This document shows, one piece after another, positions 24,270 to 33,381 of a stretch of DNA of 64,000 bases (position 1 is the first letter of the stretch; each line of letters begins with the position of its first letter). The position numbers were made by a program, and so were the translations under genes. Origin of the DNA: PUPG01 sp964463915 (GTDB taxonomy: Bacteria > Bacteroidota > Bacteroidia > Bacteroidales > UBA7960); the NCBI GenBank assembly GCA_964463915.1, contig CAYXEH010000001.1, forward strand, positions 1 through 64,000, read 5' to 3'. The notes beneath the pieces are model-generated. The model searched no databases and had not been told where the DNA came from. It was given only the letters and a program-made list of their open reading frames with translations.

Positions 24270-24710
24270 GTTGTTAGTTTGTCGGGGGCTGATGCCCCCC
24301 CGGTTAGCCAGCGCTGACGCGCCTTCGGTTATTAGTTGGTCGGAGGCTGTTGCGTCTCCGGTTGATAGTTTGTCGGGGGCTGTCGTTCTCTCCGGTTGTT
24401 GGTTAGTCGTGGCTCCGCCACCCCAGTTTAACGGGAGCTGCGCCTCCTTAGTTGTTGGTTAGTCGTGGCTTCGCCACTCCGGTTAACGGTGCTGCGCGCC
24501 TGATGGTGGTGGGATCTGCGACCCCTGGTTCGTAACGTTTGATCCCTCCGGGATCGACCTCTGCCCCCACGAACCAACACCCTGCCTGCCTCGTCCAACG
24601 GTTATCGGCTACCCCCAAAACACTCACCCCATGAGAACCAACAACCTCTCTGCCCGTTTACCAAACCATCGGCAACCATCCCATCACCCTGCCCATGAGA
24701 ACCAAACAAC
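24270..24710. repeat. Modular hairpin repeat element, long copy
   Basis: This 453-bp gap without a gene holds a string of short hairpins joined by a conserved linker (minus strand: GACTAACCAACAACCGG and variants). Stems include GGGGGC/GCCCCC (24284-24299), GTGGC/GCCAC (24409-24421 and 24465-24477), GGTGC/GCGCC (24488-24500) and GATCCC/GGGATC (24541-24555), the last enclosed by TGGTTCGT/ACGAACCA. Stem sequences change but pairing is kept. The end carries two copies of a tail finishing CCCATGAGAACC (24605-24640 and 24651-24703). The minus strand contains GCGAAGC, a notably stable mini-hairpin. A short relative lies at 54718-54835. Confidence 0.85.
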
Positions 24711-24713
24711 CCC

Positions 24714-25988
24714 CTAATACCCATACTTGTCTTTCCAAAACCTTTTCAACCTTGTCCGCATTTCATTTTCCCTTGCATTATCGGCCGGATCATAGAGCTT
24801 TTTTCCGGAGACCTGTTCAGGCATAAACTCCTGGAAGGCAAAATGCTGGTCATAATCATGGGAATACTTGTAATCACTGCCGTAACCTGCCTCTCGCATC
24901 AGTTTGGTCGGAGCATTACGGATGGCAAGAGGAACCGGCAAGTCCCCGGTCTTCCGAACCAGATCCTGTGCCTTTCCTATAGCAAGGTAAGCGGCATTAC
25001 TCTTGGGAGAAGCAGCCAGGTAGGTGGTGGTCTGGGATAAAATAATCCGGCTTTCCGGCATTCCGATCATGGTCACAGCCTGGAAACAATTGGTGGCGAG
25101 CAATAGGGCATTGGGGTTGGCATTGCCAATATCCTCCGAAGCCAGGATGACGAGTCTCCGGGCAATGAACTTGGGGTCTTCGCCTCCTTCAATCATCCGT
25201 GCCAGGTAATAGACAGCGGCATTGGGGTCACTGCCACGGACAGATTTGATAAATGCAGAGATCACATCATAGTGCATCTCCCCACCCTTGTCATAAAAAG
25301 CCAGGTTTTGCTGAATAACGGACAACACCTCCTTATTTGTCACCGTTACCTCACGGCTTTCACTGGCATAAACAGCCAGCTCCAGGGCATTGAGCAACTT
25401 TCTGGCGTCTCCCCCTGAGATCCTGAACAAAGCTTCTGTCTCACTTACATGTATTTTCTTGCCTGTATCTTTTTCCAGCTGTCGCACTCCCGTATCCAAC
25501 AGTTTTCTCAACTCTTTGACATCCAAAGATTGCAGGATATAAACCTGGCAACGCGACAATAAAGGAGAAATAACCTCAAATGAGGGGTTTTCCGTTGTGG
25601 CTCCAATCAGGGTAATGATGCCTTTTTCCACGGCACCAAGCAAACTGTCCTGTTGGGATTTACTGAAGCGATGAATCTCATCGATAAATAAAATGGAATT
25701 GCCCCCGGAAGCTTTGGCCCGTTGAATCACTTCCCGCACATCCTTTACCCCTGAATTAATGGCACTCAATGTATGAAAAGGACGTTTAAGTTTCCTGGCA
25801 ACCAATGAGGCCAGGGTTGTTTTTCCTACTCCGGGAGGGCCCCAAAGGATCATGGAAGGGATGTTTCCGGAATCAATGGTTTTTCTAAGGATGGCCCCCT
25901 CTCCCACCAGGTGATCCTGCCCCAGGTATTCATCCAGGGAAGTGGGCCGAAGTTTTTCAGCAAGAGGTATGGAAGGAGGTCTCATCAT
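24714..25988 (-). CDS. rarA: Replication-associated recombination protein A (RarA/MgsA)
   Basis: AAA+ ATPase of the clamp-loader-like RarA/WRNIP1 family, acting at stalled forks. The N-terminus IPLAEKLRPTSLDEYLGQDHL is diagnostic. Walker A is GPPGVGKTT, Walker B is ILFIDEIHRF, sensor 1 is IGATTENPSFE, and the C-terminal tetramerisation domain contains YYLARMIEGGEDPKFIARR. The ATG at 25988 gives 424 residues; a TTG at 26003 would add five. It follows the M48 protease gene with almost no gap. The stop codon abuts the large hairpin repeat element. Confidence 0.95.
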   Translation of the reverse strand: MMRPPSIPLAEKLRPTSLDEYLGQDHLVGEGAILRKTIDSGNIPSMILWGPPGVGKTTLASLVARKLKRPFHTLSAINSGVKDVREVIQRAKASGGNSILFIDEIHRFSKSQQDSLLGAVEKGIITLIGATTENPSFEVISPLLSRCQVYILQSLDVKELRKLLDTGVRQLEKDTGKKIHVSETEALFRISGGDARKLLNALELAVYASESREVTVTNKEVLSVIQQNLAFYDKGGEMHYDVISAFIKSVRGSDPNAAVYYLARMIEGGEDPKFIARRLVILASEDIGNANPNALLLATNCFQAVTMIGMPESRIILSQTTTYLAASPKSNAAYLAIGKAQDLVRKTGDLPVPLAIRNAPTKLMREAGYGSDYKYSHDYDQHFAFQEFMPEQVSGKKLYDPADNARENEMRTRLKRFWKDKYGY

Positions 25989-26007
25989 CACAATATTACA
26001 CAATTAT

Positions 26008-27255
26008 TTAGTTTGTTGCTTCACGAAACTTATCTAAATGCCTCAGCCTCTGTAACAGGGGTGGATGTGAATAGTACACATAAACATAAGCAGGATGGGG
26101 CCGAAGATTGCTCAGGTGATTAACCGACAACTTTTTAAGTGCCTCCTGAAGGGGTTCCGGATCATACTTCCTGGCCGCAAAGGCGTCGGCTTCATATTCA
26201 TACCTGCGACTCATCCGGTTACTGATAATACCAAGAAGCAAAGAAATAGGAGAATACAACAAACCGAAAGCAAGTATTCCCATATGAAAGCTTGCCTCCT
26301 GTGCACCAAGGGCCATAGATAATTCAGGACGGTTAATAAACAGTCCCAGCAAGAAAAGCATGATCCCTGTATGAAGCACAGAAACTGCCATCCCCTTAAC
26401 GGTATGCTTTTTCTTGTAATGTCCGATCTCATGAGCCAGGACAGCCACGAGTTCTTCGGTGGTGTGTTCTTTGATCAGTGTGTCAAATAGCACAATGCGT
26501 TTTTTCGGGCCAAGACCGCTGAAATAAGCGTTGGCTTTGGAACTCCTTTTGGATCCGTCAATCACAAAAATATTATCCAGCCGAAACCCGGCCTTATCAG
26601 CAAAATCCTCGATGGCCGACCGCAGGGGGCCCTCTTCCAGGGGCCTTTGTTTATTGAACATTGGGACAATCAGGGTACTGTAAAACATCATCATGAACAC
26701 ACTGAACCCGGTAACAACAATCCAGGCATACAGCCAGAAAAGGTTGCCGGCCGTGTCATAGAACCAGACAAAAACTGCGAGAAGCCCCCCGCCGATCACC
26801 AGGGCAATCATCCATCCCTTGATCTTGTCAAGCACATAGGTCTTTGGAGTGGTTCTGTTAAACCCGAAACGTTCCTCGATCACAAAAGTTCCGTAAAGAT
26901 CAAATGGTGTCGACAAAATATCCGAAGCCAGCCCCAGAATACCAAAAAACAACAGGGCCATCCACACGGGATGTTCTGTATAGTTTCTTACCAGACTGTC
27001 CAGGTAGCCGAATCCTCCCAGCACAAGCATCAGTAAAATAAAGAGGAAAGAAAGGGTGCCTGTAAGGATGCCAAAGCGCATATTCGCCCTTGAATACTCC
27101 TGGGATTTGCGGTATTTTTCTTCATCATAAATCCCCCTGAGTTCATCTGGAAGTTTCTTACTCCACCGGCTGGCATTGAGGTAATCCATCACACGATCAA
27201 AAACATAATCCAGTACGATAATGGTGACAATAACATACAATATCGATTGTTCCAT
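26008..27255 (-). CDS. Ste24-like M48 membrane metalloprotease
   Basis: 415-residue integral membrane zinc protease resembling CAAX prenyl protease 1. The zinc motif HEIGH lies in AVLAHEIGHYKKKHT, and the third ligand glutamate in YEYEADAFAARKY. At least six hydrophobic helices surround the catalytic domain. Bacteria lack CAAX prenylation, so the substrate is unknown; membrane protein quality control is the likely role (inference). It lies between rarA and a VWA-like membrane protein on the same strand, close to FloA/NfeD and a second M48 protein. Confidence 0.92.
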   Translation of the reverse strand: MEQSILYVIVTIIVLDYVFDRVMDYLNASRWSKKLPDELRGIYDEEKYRKSQEYSRANMRFGILTGTLSFLFILLMLVLGGFGYLDSLVRNYTEHPVWMALLFFGILGLASDILSTPFDLYGTFVIEERFGFNRTTPKTYVLDKIKGWMIALVIGGGLLAVFVWFYDTAGNLFWLYAWIVVTGFSVFMMMFYSTLIVPMFNKQRPLEEGPLRSAIEDFADKAGFRLDNIFVIDGSKRSSKANAYFSGLGPKKRIVLFDTLIKEHTTEELVAVLAHEIGHYKKKHTVKGMAVSVLHTGIMLFLLGLFINRPELSMALGAQEASFHMGILAFGLLYSPISLLLGIISNRMSRRYEYEADAFAARKYDPEPLQEALKKLSVNHLSNLRPHPAYVYVYYSHPPLLQRLRHLDKFREATN

Positions 27256-27277
27256 AACTATAACTATTTCTGGTCTG

Positions 27278-29365
27278 TCAGTAACTGCCGCTCCTTTTTC
27301 TTACCACCCATTCGATCGAAAGCAATAAAAGTAATACCAGGAACAACCATTTCAAATCAATTACCTCAGTAAAATCTTTTTGTGAAAACATCCTGGGGGT
27401 TATGTCATCACGCGCACGAATATGGGCCGACATTTCATCCCACTCTCCCGGGTAATACATTTCTCCTCCCGTACTTTCCGCAATGTCATGAAGTACATTG
27501 TGATCGGCTACTGTACGCAGATCCTCCAGATTAAGGGCGGACACGGAAAATACACCTTCTTCTATGAAGGTTTCCCCGCCGTGGGAAGCCCTCGCTTCCC
27601 AGGAATAACTGCCAGGCTCAAAAGTTCCGGCATCAAGGCTGTATGCATTGGATGTTCTGCCCATAGTATATGGGAAAGACATCTCTTCCTCATTGGTTAT
27701 CACCAGCTGAATCTCCGGTTCATTTACAAGTTCATACGTGGGATTATATAACTCGGCATCGAAAACAACCGATTCATTTTCATGCACAAGAGTGGGGGCA
27801 TCCACCCTGAATAAACTTCGGTCCTCCTGTACAGCGAGGTACTGCACCATGCTGGTCAGCATCTCGTCGAATGCCCGGTGGTTTCCGTGTTGCATGAAGG
27901 CATGCAGTGGCCATCTCCAGATCCCTTCCCCGGTTACCACACCAAAACGCCTTTCTCCCGATTCAGAAAACATCAGCAAGGGCTGTTCCGTTTCCACCTG
28001 GCCAATTCGCTGATAAAGCATCACCTCCGACACAGATGGTACCTGGTACTCTGCAAACGGCGTATGTAAAGGAGGAAGCTGGTTAAACAGTCTTATTGAA
28101 GTCTCTCTCACTGAAAAAAGAGAAAAACTCCGATTGAAGACCGGATGAGACTCTGACACGTCTTCAGATCGCGGATGGATCTTTAGCCCGTGCCCAAGCC
28201 GGTTAAACGCTTCCAGGTCAGTACGTGCACCTATTATAAACAATATTGGGGTTTCTGCCTCTGAAAATAATTCCAGAATGGTCGTTGCGGGATGTCTGGA
28301 TGAGGGCAACTGATGCATGATCACCAGGTCATATGCTTCAGCACTGCCGTCAAAATCACCTGCCATAATGACTTCGGCTTCGTAATGGTCAGTCCGGGTC
28401 AGTGATTCCATTATGGCTCCTGCATCCGGGTGAGGAGCAGCTGCCAGTATAAGTACCTGGCGGCGTCCGTCAATTACATCAATAAAGAAACTTTGACGAT
28501 TGTTGCCCATACTTACCTCACTATCAAACGATGACAGAGATACTTCGTACTGCTGCATCCCGGTCTGATCCGCCTCAAGGTGTAAATCGATTGTTTCTGT
28601 GTGGTGGTCCGAGGTAAAACGAATGCTCTCCGAATACACTTCTTCTCCGTCGCGGCTGATGGTCAGGCGGGTTGACCGGCCTTCACTTTCAAGAGCCTCC
28701 ACTTCAACCTCAACCGGAAACTCATTTCCCAGATAAGTGACCTCATTGTGATTCACTCCTTTCAGAATCACATCGCGCCTGGGAAGGGTATCGCCCAGGG
28801 CCATTGTATAGACGGGGTAAGGAAGATTTGCCGCTGCATATAAAGGGTTAAACCCCCGATTGTACAATCCGTCACCGGCTATGATCACTGCTCCGATATT
28901 CCTGTTACTGTAACGCGCTTCCAACTCACGGAAAGCATTCGACATGTTTGTTACCCGTCCGGAAAAATCAATCATTCCGGCCTCCCTGAAATCTTCCCCA
29001 AACGAATACAATGCAGGCTGATGACCTTCAGACATCACCTCCAGGAATCCCTCGAGATCAGGAATATAATCGTTGTAATAAAATGCAGAATCTTCAGCAA
29101 ACAAGAGTGAAGAAGAGTTGTCCTGAAGAAAAACAACAATGGGGTCTTCCACATCCCGGGTGGTTCGCTCCACAAATGGAGCCAGGAGCAACAGTGCCAG
29201 CAAAGTTACAGTCACAAAGCGAATCAGTGCCAGTGTCCGGGTAATCAGGGGGCTAAAAGGGATTCGCCTGTTCCTGTAGTAAAGCAAGGCAGCATAAATG
29301 AGCCCGGTAAGGACGCATACCAATATCAGCCAGGATGGATAATCAAAAAGGAAGTGTATATTCAT
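27278..29365 (-). CDS. Membrane-anchored VWA-like protein
   Basis: 695 residues of uncertain function. Two N-terminal transmembrane helices (WLILVCVLTGLIYAALLYY and LIRFVTVTLLALLLLAPFV) are followed by a large domain beginning VVFLQDNSSSL, where DNSSS fits the metal-site DxSxS of von Willebrand A domains. A beta-rich and Rossmann-like region follows (VLILAAAPHPDAGAIME), and one C-terminal helix (WLFLVLLLLLSIEWVV) precedes a basic tail. The layout is like BatA-type and glutamine-amidotransferase-like membrane proteins of Bacteroidota. It lies downstream of floA after a terminator, so it may have its own promoter. Confidence 0.65.
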   Translation of the reverse strand: MNIHFLFDYPSWLILVCVLTGLIYAALLYYRNRRIPFSPLITRTLALIRFVTVTLLALLLLAPFVERTTRDVEDPIVVFLQDNSSSLLFAEDSAFYYNDYIPDLEGFLEVMSEGHQPALYSFGEDFREAGMIDFSGRVTNMSNAFRELEARYSNRNIGAVIIAGDGLYNRGFNPLYAAANLPYPVYTMALGDTLPRRDVILKGVNHNEVTYLGNEFPVEVEVEALESEGRSTRLTISRDGEEVYSESIRFTSDHHTETIDLHLEADQTGMQQYEVSLSSFDSEVSMGNNRQSFFIDVIDGRRQVLILAAAPHPDAGAIMESLTRTDHYEAEVIMAGDFDGSAEAYDLVIMHQLPSSRHPATTILELFSEAETPILFIIGARTDLEAFNRLGHGLKIHPRSEDVSESHPVFNRSFSLFSVRETSIRLFNQLPPLHTPFAEYQVPSVSEVMLYQRIGQVETEQPLLMFSESGERRFGVVTGEGIWRWPLHAFMQHGNHRAFDEMLTSMVQYLAVQEDRSLFRVDAPTLVHENESVVFDAELYNPTYELVNEPEIQLVITNEEEMSFPYTMGRTSNAYSLDAGTFEPGSYSWEARASHGGETFIEEGVFSVSALNLEDLRTVADHNVLHDIAESTGGEMYYPGEWDEMSAHIRARDDITPRMFSQKDFTEVIDLKWLFLVLLLLLSIEWVVRKRSGSY

Positions 29366-29458
29366 TGCCTTTCAGCCGGATATCCGAAATCAAAAAAATC
29401 ATAATCAGAACAAAGATAGTGGTAATCCCACAGACAACCATGTAATTCACAAACACAA

Positions 29459-29491
29459 AACAGGCCATCTGTCAGAGGCAGATGGCCTGTT
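29459..29491 (-). terminator. Rho-independent terminator after floA
   Basis: A perfect 13-bp stem, AACAGGCCATCTG and its complement, with a 7-nt loop, followed on the minus strand by TTTTGTGTTTG. It lies 25 bp beyond the floA stop codon. Confidence 0.8.
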
Positions 29492-29515
29492 GCTGTTCAG
29501 GTAATGAAAAACGCT

Positions 29516-30526
29516 TTATTTGATCGGTCCTTCATCAGAGCCAGACTTTCCGGACGATTTACTGCTTCCCGGTTTGCTGATCTGCTCCCTCATGGAAGTG
29601 TCTGCCTGAATATTTTGCATGCGATAATAATCCATGATACCAAGGTTTCCGCTCCGGAAGGATTCGGAGATGGCCTTGGGAATTTCTGCTTCTTCCTGGA
29701 TTACCTTGGCCCTGGCTTCCTGTGCCTTGGCCTTCATCTCCTGCTCGGCAGCAACGGCCATAGCGCGGCGCTCCTCAGCCTTGGCCTGTGCAATGTTCTT
29801 ATCGGCATTGGCCTGATCGATCTGCAACATGGCACCGATGTTTTTACCCACATCAATGTCTGCAATATCGATGGAAAGAATCTCATAAGCTGTACCTGAA
29901 TCAAGTCCCTTTGACAGCACTACCTTGGAAATACTGTCGGGGTTTTCCAGTACTTGTTTATGATGCTGGGCAGATCCGATGGACGTAACGATTCCTTCAC
30001 CCACCCTGGCCAGGATGGTCTCTTCTCCGGCACCACCAACGAGTTGTTTGATATTGGCACGGAGGGTTACACGGGCCTTGGCCACCAACTGAATACCATC
30101 TTTGGCAACGGCCGCAACCGGCGGTGTATTGATCACCTTGGGTTTCACCGACATCTGTACCGCTTCAAGCACATCACGTCCTGCCAGATCGATGGCAGTA
30201 GCGGTTTTGAAATCGAGCGGGATATTCGCTTTATCGGCACTGATCAGGGCATTGACCACGGCTTTCACCCGTCCCCCAGCCAGGTAGTGTGCTTCCAGGT
30301 CATTACGGTTCAGTGTAAGACCCGCTTTGGTTGCCGAGATCAGGTTGTTGACAATCACTGCCGGTGGTATTTTACGCCAGCGCATGAGCACCAGCTGCAA
30401 CAGACTGATCCGCACGCCCGAAACCAGGGCAGAAAACCAGAGTCCGACAGGAATGAAATAAAAAATGATCCATAAACCCACGATCGCCACCAGGGCAATG
30501 GCTACAATAATACCAATGTCTTCCAT
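29516..30526 (-). CDS. floA: Flotillin-like protein FloA
   Basis: 336-residue SPFH-related scaffold of membrane microdomains. A membrane hairpin at the N-terminus (IIVAIALVAIVGLWIIFYF) is followed by the SPFH-like domain and an Ala/Glu-rich coiled-coil region (AQAKAEERRAMAVAAEQEMKA split by short turns). The C-terminus is disordered and Ser/Lys-rich. Length and order match the FloA family, formerly UPF0365. It sits 3 bp after an NfeD gene, the usual partner, and downstream of an M48 lipoprotein, suggesting one membrane-organising unit. A terminator follows. Confidence 0.95.
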   Translation of the reverse strand: MEDIGIIVAIALVAIVGLWIIFYFIPVGLWFSALVSGVRISLLQLVLMRWRKIPPAVIVNNLISATKAGLTLNRNDLEAHYLAGGRVKAVVNALISADKANIPLDFKTATAIDLAGRDVLEAVQMSVKPKVINTPPVAAVAKDGIQLVAKARVTLRANIKQLVGGAGEETILARVGEGIVTSIGSAQHHKQVLENPDSISKVVLSKGLDSGTAYEILSIDIADIDVGKNIGAMLQIDQANADKNIAQAKAEERRAMAVAAEQEMKAKAQEARAKVIQEEAEIPKAISESFRSGNLGIMDYYRMQNIQADTSMREQISKPGSSKSSGKSGSDEGPIK

Positions 30527-30529
30527 GTG

Positions 30530-31000
30530 TTATTCTTCTTTTGATTTAACAATAATTTTGTTTCCGTCTACCTTTACCACCATTATGGGGGTATTTTCTG
30601 CTATTAAATTATCTTTGGATGTAACTTCATAGTACACTTCTTTTATCAGCGCTTTACCCATGGGATTCAAACGGGTAACAGAGATTCCCTCATCCCCTTT
30701 TGCCACTAAGTCTGCTTCCACCACATTCACTCGTCCCTCCAGTGAAGAATTGTGCATGGCCTTCTTCCAGGTGTTCGATCGAAGCGCAATTCCAATGGAA
30801 ACAAGGCTGACCACCAGAGTGCCCAGAATGGTCATGACCCCCACTCCAGTCCCATATTGGTTAAAGGAAACCACCACGCCGGCTATCAGCAGCACGACAC
30901 CAAAGAGCCCTACTACCGTGGCACCGGGCACCACCAGGATCTCAAGAAGGAGAAACACGATCCCAGCAAGGATCAAACTAAGAACTACCAACCAAATCAT
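30530..31000 (-). CDS. NfeD-like membrane protein (short form)
   Basis: 156 residues. Two or three hydrophobic helices (LVVLSLILAGIVFLLLEILV, ATVVGLFGVVLLIAGVVV, VMTILGTLVVSLVSIGIAL) precede a C-terminal OB-fold domain of NfeD type with GDEGISVTRLNPMGKA. The protease domain of long NfeD proteins is absent, which is the common short form. It overlaps the upstream M48 gene by ATGA and is followed by floA after 3 bp, so the three are cotranslated. NfeD/flotillin pairs are linked in many bacteria (family knowledge). Confidence 0.92.
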   Translation of the reverse strand: MIWLVVLSLILAGIVFLLLEILVVPGATVVGLFGVVLLIAGVVVSFNQYGTGVGVMTILGTLVVSLVSIGIALRSNTWKKAMHNSSLEGRVNVVEADLVAKGDEGISVTRLNPMGKALIKEVYYEVTSKDNLIAENTPIMVVKVDGNKIIVKSKEE

Positions 31001-31800
31001 GTCTTATTGTAATATTCCATCGCTTCCGGCAGGTAATCAGCTGCGGCCTGTATGCGGGCTTCGTTAGAAGGATGGGTCTTTAAAAACTGCGGGATGTCTG
31101 AACTGCCGGAATATTCCAGCATTCTTTCCCAGAATGTAATTGTACGGGAGGGGTCATACCCTGCCATGGCCATAAATACCATACCAAGGGCATCCGCCTC
31201 GTACTCGTGCTGACGACTGTATGCGAGCGACCCCAGGGTGCTTCCTGCTCCAAATGCCATCATAAAAATATCTCTGGTCATCTCCGGTTTCTCCTGCAAG
31301 GCAGCTTCCAGGCTCACCGCACCCATCATAATCAAAAGCTGCTGGCTCATCCTTTCGTTCCCGTGCCGGGCAACGGCATGGGCAATTTCGTGCGCCATCA
31401 CCACAGCAAGGCCCTCTTCATCCCGGGTCAGATCAAGGATACCGGTATAAATAGCTACTTTCCCTCCCGGCATAGCCCAGGCATTGACCTGGTCACTTTC
31501 CACCAGATTAAATTCCCATTCAAACTCCCGGACACGCCTGGCCTGGCCTGTATTCTCCAGGTAGGCAACCACCGCATTTGCAATAAGATCTCCCGTACGA
31601 TGCACCATGTCGGCCCGGTGGTCTCCAGAAGGCAGCACCGGGTGTTCATCCTTAAAAGCCTGGTAATTGGCAGTAGCCATATCCCCCACCATCCCTTCAG
31701 GAAGCATCCTGAACTGCCGGCGTCCTGAAACCGGGACATGTGAACATGCAGTCCAAATAATCAGGCAGGCAAGCAGAATAATGACGCGGTTTGTCTTCAC
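30997..31800 (-). CDS. M48 family metalloprotease, lipoprotein
   Basis: 267 residues starting at a GTG. The signal peptide ends in a lipobox, WTAC, so the protein should be lipid-anchored in the periplasm or outer membrane. The zinc motif is HEIAH in VVMAHEIAHAVARHGN, and the third ligand lies in EYEADALGMVFMAMAGYD. This is the LoiP/BepA-like class of M48 peptidases, which handle misfolded outer-membrane proteins (family knowledge). It overlaps nfeD by four bases. A second, membrane-integral M48 protease lies 4 kb downstream. Confidence 0.92.
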   Translation of the reverse strand: MKTNRVIILLACLIIWTACSHVPVSGRRQFRMLPEGMVGDMATANYQAFKDEHPVLPSGDHRADMVHRTGDLIANAVVAYLENTGQARRVREFEWEFNLVESDQVNAWAMPGGKVAIYTGILDLTRDEEGLAVVMAHEIAHAVARHGNERMSQQLLIMMGAVSLEAALQEKPEMTRDIFMMAFGAGSTLGSLAYSRQHEYEADALGMVFMAMAGYDPSRTITFWERMLEYSGSSDIPQFLKTHPSNEARIQAAADYLPEAMEYYNKT

Positions 31801-31859
31801 GTTATACTGGATTTCGACGAGGAAATACTGAACAAAGTTAACGAAAAAACAATACGTTC

Positions 31860-32507
31860 CTATCTTTTGAATGATATCCGGTTTTCCTTACCCCTCAAGA
31901 GGCGCCTGATATTATTCTTGTGTGTAACCGGTACGAAAAGTGCGATGGCAACAGCAAAAATTATCTTGGGAAGCAGGGTAACATCTTTGACCAGTATCAC
32001 AATAAATGGCAAGGCAATGGCAGCGACCAGCGAACCCAACGACACATAGCGGGTAAGAGAAAAAACCAACAAAAAGATCCCCAGAGAAATCAGAAAGGCT
32101 TCAGGGAGCAGGACAATGATAATTCCAACCAGTGAAGCAATCCCTTTCCCGCCTTTGAAGGAGGCAAAAACCGGAAAGACGTGTCCGGTAATGGCCGAGG
32201 CACCCAACAGGATCTGGAAAACCACAAAAAGATCCGGTGAGGTAAAGCTGCCCTCCATCCAGTAAGAAAGACTTACAGCAGCTACCGCTTTCAGGGCATC
32301 AATCAGCAATACCACCACGCCTATGCGGGGTCCAAGCACCCGCATGGCATTGGTAGCTCCGGCATTGCCGCTTCCATGATCCCTTAAATCAATATTACGC
32401 AGCCATCTCCCAAGCCATACGGAAGAAGGCAGGGATCCAAGGAGATAAGCAAAAATGATCAGCAAAATGGCTGAACCAATAAAAAGCAAGTTAAATTCCA
32501 TTGGCAT
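31860..32507 (-). CDS. plsY: Glycerol-3-phosphate acyltransferase PlsY
   Basis: 215 residues. Transfers the acyl group from acyl phosphate to glycerol 3-phosphate, the first step of phospholipid synthesis. Motifs are LLGSLPSSVWLGRW near the N-terminus, DLRDHGSGNAGATNAMR and FKGGKGIASLVG, with about five membrane helices. The ATG at 32507 overlaps the prmA stop codon by one base (TAATG); a second ATG at 32501 is possible. The basic C-terminal tail is common. Confidence 0.95.
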   Translation of the reverse strand: MPMEFNLLFIGSAILLIIFAYLLGSLPSSVWLGRWLRNIDLRDHGSGNAGATNAMRVLGPRIGVVVLLIDALKAVAAVSLSYWMEGSFTSPDLFVVFQILLGASAITGHVFPVFASFKGGKGIASLVGIIIVLLPEAFLISLGIFLLVFSLTRYVSLGSLVAAIALPFIVILVKDVTLLPKIIFAVAIALFVPVTHKNNIRRLLRGKENRISFKR

Positions 32508-33346
32508 TAAGGTTTGACGAGCATCAGCGACACCCAGTCTCTCATTGTTTTTTCACCTCCAAGCCGGAACCCCAGGCGGTTCCCTTCGGCAAAAATAGTA
32601 TCTTTATCAAAGTACAGGAATCCACTCAGGAAAAGCAAACCGCCGGGGTTCAGCACCTTTTCGTAAACCGCCATATCTTCCAGCAACACATTGCGTGTAA
32701 TATTTGCAATAACCACATCATAATGTTCATCGCCCAGCAACGACGCATCACCATGTAACACCTTCATATCGGATACATTATTCCGTTCAGCATTTTCCAT
32801 GGTGTTCTCCCATGCAAATAAATAATTGTCAATGGCGGTAACAGGCCCGGCACCCTTTTTCGAGGCCAGAATAGCCAGCACCCCGGTACCACAACCCATA
32901 TCAAGGGTAGCTTTGTCTTTCATATCTGTCTCAAGCAACCACTCCACAACAAGGGTGGTGGTCTCATGGTGCCCCGTGCCAAATGACATTTTTGGCTCTA
33001 TCACAATATCATATTCGACCCCCGGGACAGGATCATGGAAAGGAGCACGTATCCGGCATTTACCCAAAATCGTCACCGGCTCGAAATTGCTTTCCCAAAC
33101 CGCATTCCAGTTTTTGCCCCCAATGCGTGTGATCTCGAAAGATAGTTTCTCCGGCGGATCCTGGCGGGGTTGTTCAAATACCTGTTTTACCGCTTTTGCA
33201 CGATAATGACAAGCGGAAACATAAGCTTTGAAGCCATCCTCTTCTTCGGAAAAACTTTCAAACCCAATGTCTGCCAGCTCGGCAATCAGTATTTCATTCC
33301 AGGGAGTTACCGGCTCAACCTGGCAATAGAGTTCAATATAGTCCAT
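32507..33346 (-). CDS. prmA: Ribosomal protein L11 methyltransferase
   Basis: 279 residues. Methylates lysines and the N-terminus of ribosomal protein L11 with SAM. The N-terminal ferredoxin-like substrate domain includes WNAVWESNFEPV. The catalytic domain has SFGTGHHETTTLV, the motif LDMGCGTGVLAILA and the ANITRN segment characteristic of PrmA. It is followed by plsY with a one-base overlap and preceded by tpiA. Confidence 0.94.
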   Translation of the reverse strand: MDYIELYCQVEPVTPWNEILIAELADIGFESFSEEEDGFKAYVSACHYRAKAVKQVFEQPRQDPPEKLSFEITRIGGKNWNAVWESNFEPVTILGKCRIRAPFHDPVPGVEYDIVIEPKMSFGTGHHETTTLVVEWLLETDMKDKATLDMGCGTGVLAILASKKGAGPVTAIDNYLFAWENTMENAERNNVSDMKVLHGDASLLGDEHYDVVIANITRNVLLEDMAVYEKVLNPGGLLFLSGFLYFDKDTIFAEGNRLGFRLGGEKTMRDWVSLMLVKP

Positions 33347-33381
33347 CGAAGTATGTTTTTATTACCAGACAAGTAAGGAGG

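Noticed and set aside
24270..24710. CRISPR array or integron attC cluster
   Set aside because: The units have no constant repeat with unique equal-length spacers, and the GTTAGTC/GTTAACG motifs do not fit the attC core GTTRRRY. No cas or integrase gene is present.
29954..30475. 173-residue open frame on the plus strand
   Set aside because: Antisense shadow of floA.
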